Shown: in pieces, positions 63,335 through 64,000 of the stretch | How the letters are laid out: each line of letters starts with the position of its first letter | Numbering within the stretch: position 1 is the stretch's first letter | Origin: Pisaster brevispinus | Taxonomy: Eukaryota > Echinodermata > Asteroidea > Forcipulatida > Asteriidae | Assembly: GCA_023634235.1 (NCBI GenBank) | Contig: JAMKCF010000023.1 | Coordinates: forward strand, 4,005,001-4,069,000 | Reading direction: 5' to 3' | DNA: 64,000 nucleotides | Position numbers and translations under genes: made by a program | The notes under the pieces: model-generated | The model's database searches: none | Told to the model about the DNA's origin: nothing | The model's input: the letters and a program-made list of their open reading frames with translations, nothing else

Positions 63335-63448
63335 CCATCTCCAGTGCATACTGTTTATGTATTTGAGAAACAAGACTTTTATTCGCTATGGCCTCATTTT
63401 GGTCACATTGATTTATTCTATAACAAAAATAGCAACAATTATCAATAA
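63335..63448 (+). CDS. Candidate terminal exon with poly(A) signal
   Basis: A very strong acceptor (T-rich tract then CTAG) is followed in phase 0 by 37 codons, PSPVHTVYVFEKQDFYSLWP and then HFGHIDLFYNKNSNNYQ, ending at TAA. An AATAAA overlaps the stop. It would give a C-terminus unlike the DDWC ending of vertebrate Cav2, so either this is an alternative end or the true last exon lies beyond the window. Confidence 0.42.
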   Translation, partial: PSPVHTVYVFEKQDFYSLWPHFGHIDLFYNKNSNNYQ

Positions 63449-64000
63449 AACATTACATTTTGTAAATGAACAAAATGGCACTTCTGAATCTTTCAATACC
63501 TTCATCAATATTTTCCAAAAGAGCATTTTTTTAAACAAAAATTGCCATGAAGCAGAAGCCCTAACAAAAAATTGTGAATTTATTTTTGAAAATTTAACTT
63601 TTTTTTACTGCATGAATATTTGGTTGTACGTGTAATAGCAACAAGTCAAAGAAATTGTATTTTGGGGGGAGGTACGAAAATTATCATGAGTGACGACCCT
63701 GTACATGTTCGTGCACTTCAAAATCAAGGATAAATCCGACTAATTGGTGGCCATCGAATGTTTCCAATTAAATGCAATTTGTTTAGCCTGGGGAAGTTTC
63801 AGAAGTCTGCGGTCACTTTTGTGGTCTGGATTGACCTTACAAAAAAGGAAGTGGTCATCATAAAAACAATTTATTTAAAACAAAAAGGGAGTCTGTGGTG
63901 CTATTCAAACCCTTAATTTGAGGGCTGGCATTTTGAATTTGTATATTAGTTTTTGCTTTGTATGAATTTTGTCTGTTATTGTGGTGCAGATATTAATATT

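Overview
The window is eukaryotic genomic DNA from an animal. It is AT-rich and intron-rich, and it carries one large plus-strand gene whose exons make up about 5% of the sequence. The gene is the 3' half of a voltage-gated calcium channel alpha-1 subunit of the Cav2 (P/Q-, N-, R-type) class. The 5' half (domains I and II and most of the II-III linker) lies upstream of the window, and the last exon may lie at or beyond its 3' end. The organism is probably a marine deuterostome, most likely an echinoderm such as a sea star. This is inferred from one Cav2 gene with long introns packed with short palindromic DNA transposons and tRNA-derived SINEs of a kind I associate with echinoderm genomes; no database was consulted.

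Twenty-five consecutive coding exons (2362-63117) were placed by hand. Each has AG/GT borders, a frame compatible with its neighbours and, up to the IQ region, clear similarity to Cav2 channels. Joined, they give about 1,087 codons. 2362-9112 encode the end of the II-III linker and domain III, with the TGEGW selectivity glutamate. 9572-26781 encode the III-IV linker and domain IV, with the TGESW glutamate. 26654-29331 encode the EF-hand, pre-IQ and IQ (calmodulin) region. 31214-63117 encode a long, charged, poorly conserved cytoplasmic tail.

The main discovery is two tandem pairs of alternative exons inside domain IV. The first pair (12201-12311 and 12904-13014; both 111 nt) encodes alternative IVS1-S2 loop and S2 segments. 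The second pair (20959-21053 and 21570-21661; 95 and 92 nt) encodes alternative IVS5-pore-loop turrets plus pore helix. For the second pair the reading frame tolerates exactly one exon. One gene could therefore make four versions of domain IV, differing in voltage sensor and in outer pore.

There are also several candidate alternative ends or cassettes: a cysteine-rich exon with a stop before domain III (1475-1683), a stop-containing C-terminal exon (46197-46287), and weaker candidates at 35805, 43040, 55806 and 63335.

The introns hold tandem arrays (exon-derived repeats at 2500-3575; about 110 bp at 4722-5600; 63 bp at 5899-6595; about 41 bp at 9788-10440; 82 bp at 22030-22845; 66 bp at 56226-57467; about 22 bp at 61390-61882), tRNA-Leu-derived SINEs, several palindromic MITE families and a truncated LINE tail. 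One unrecognised minus-strand ORF lies at 45124-45600. No complete second gene, functional tRNA, rRNA or CRISPR array was seen.
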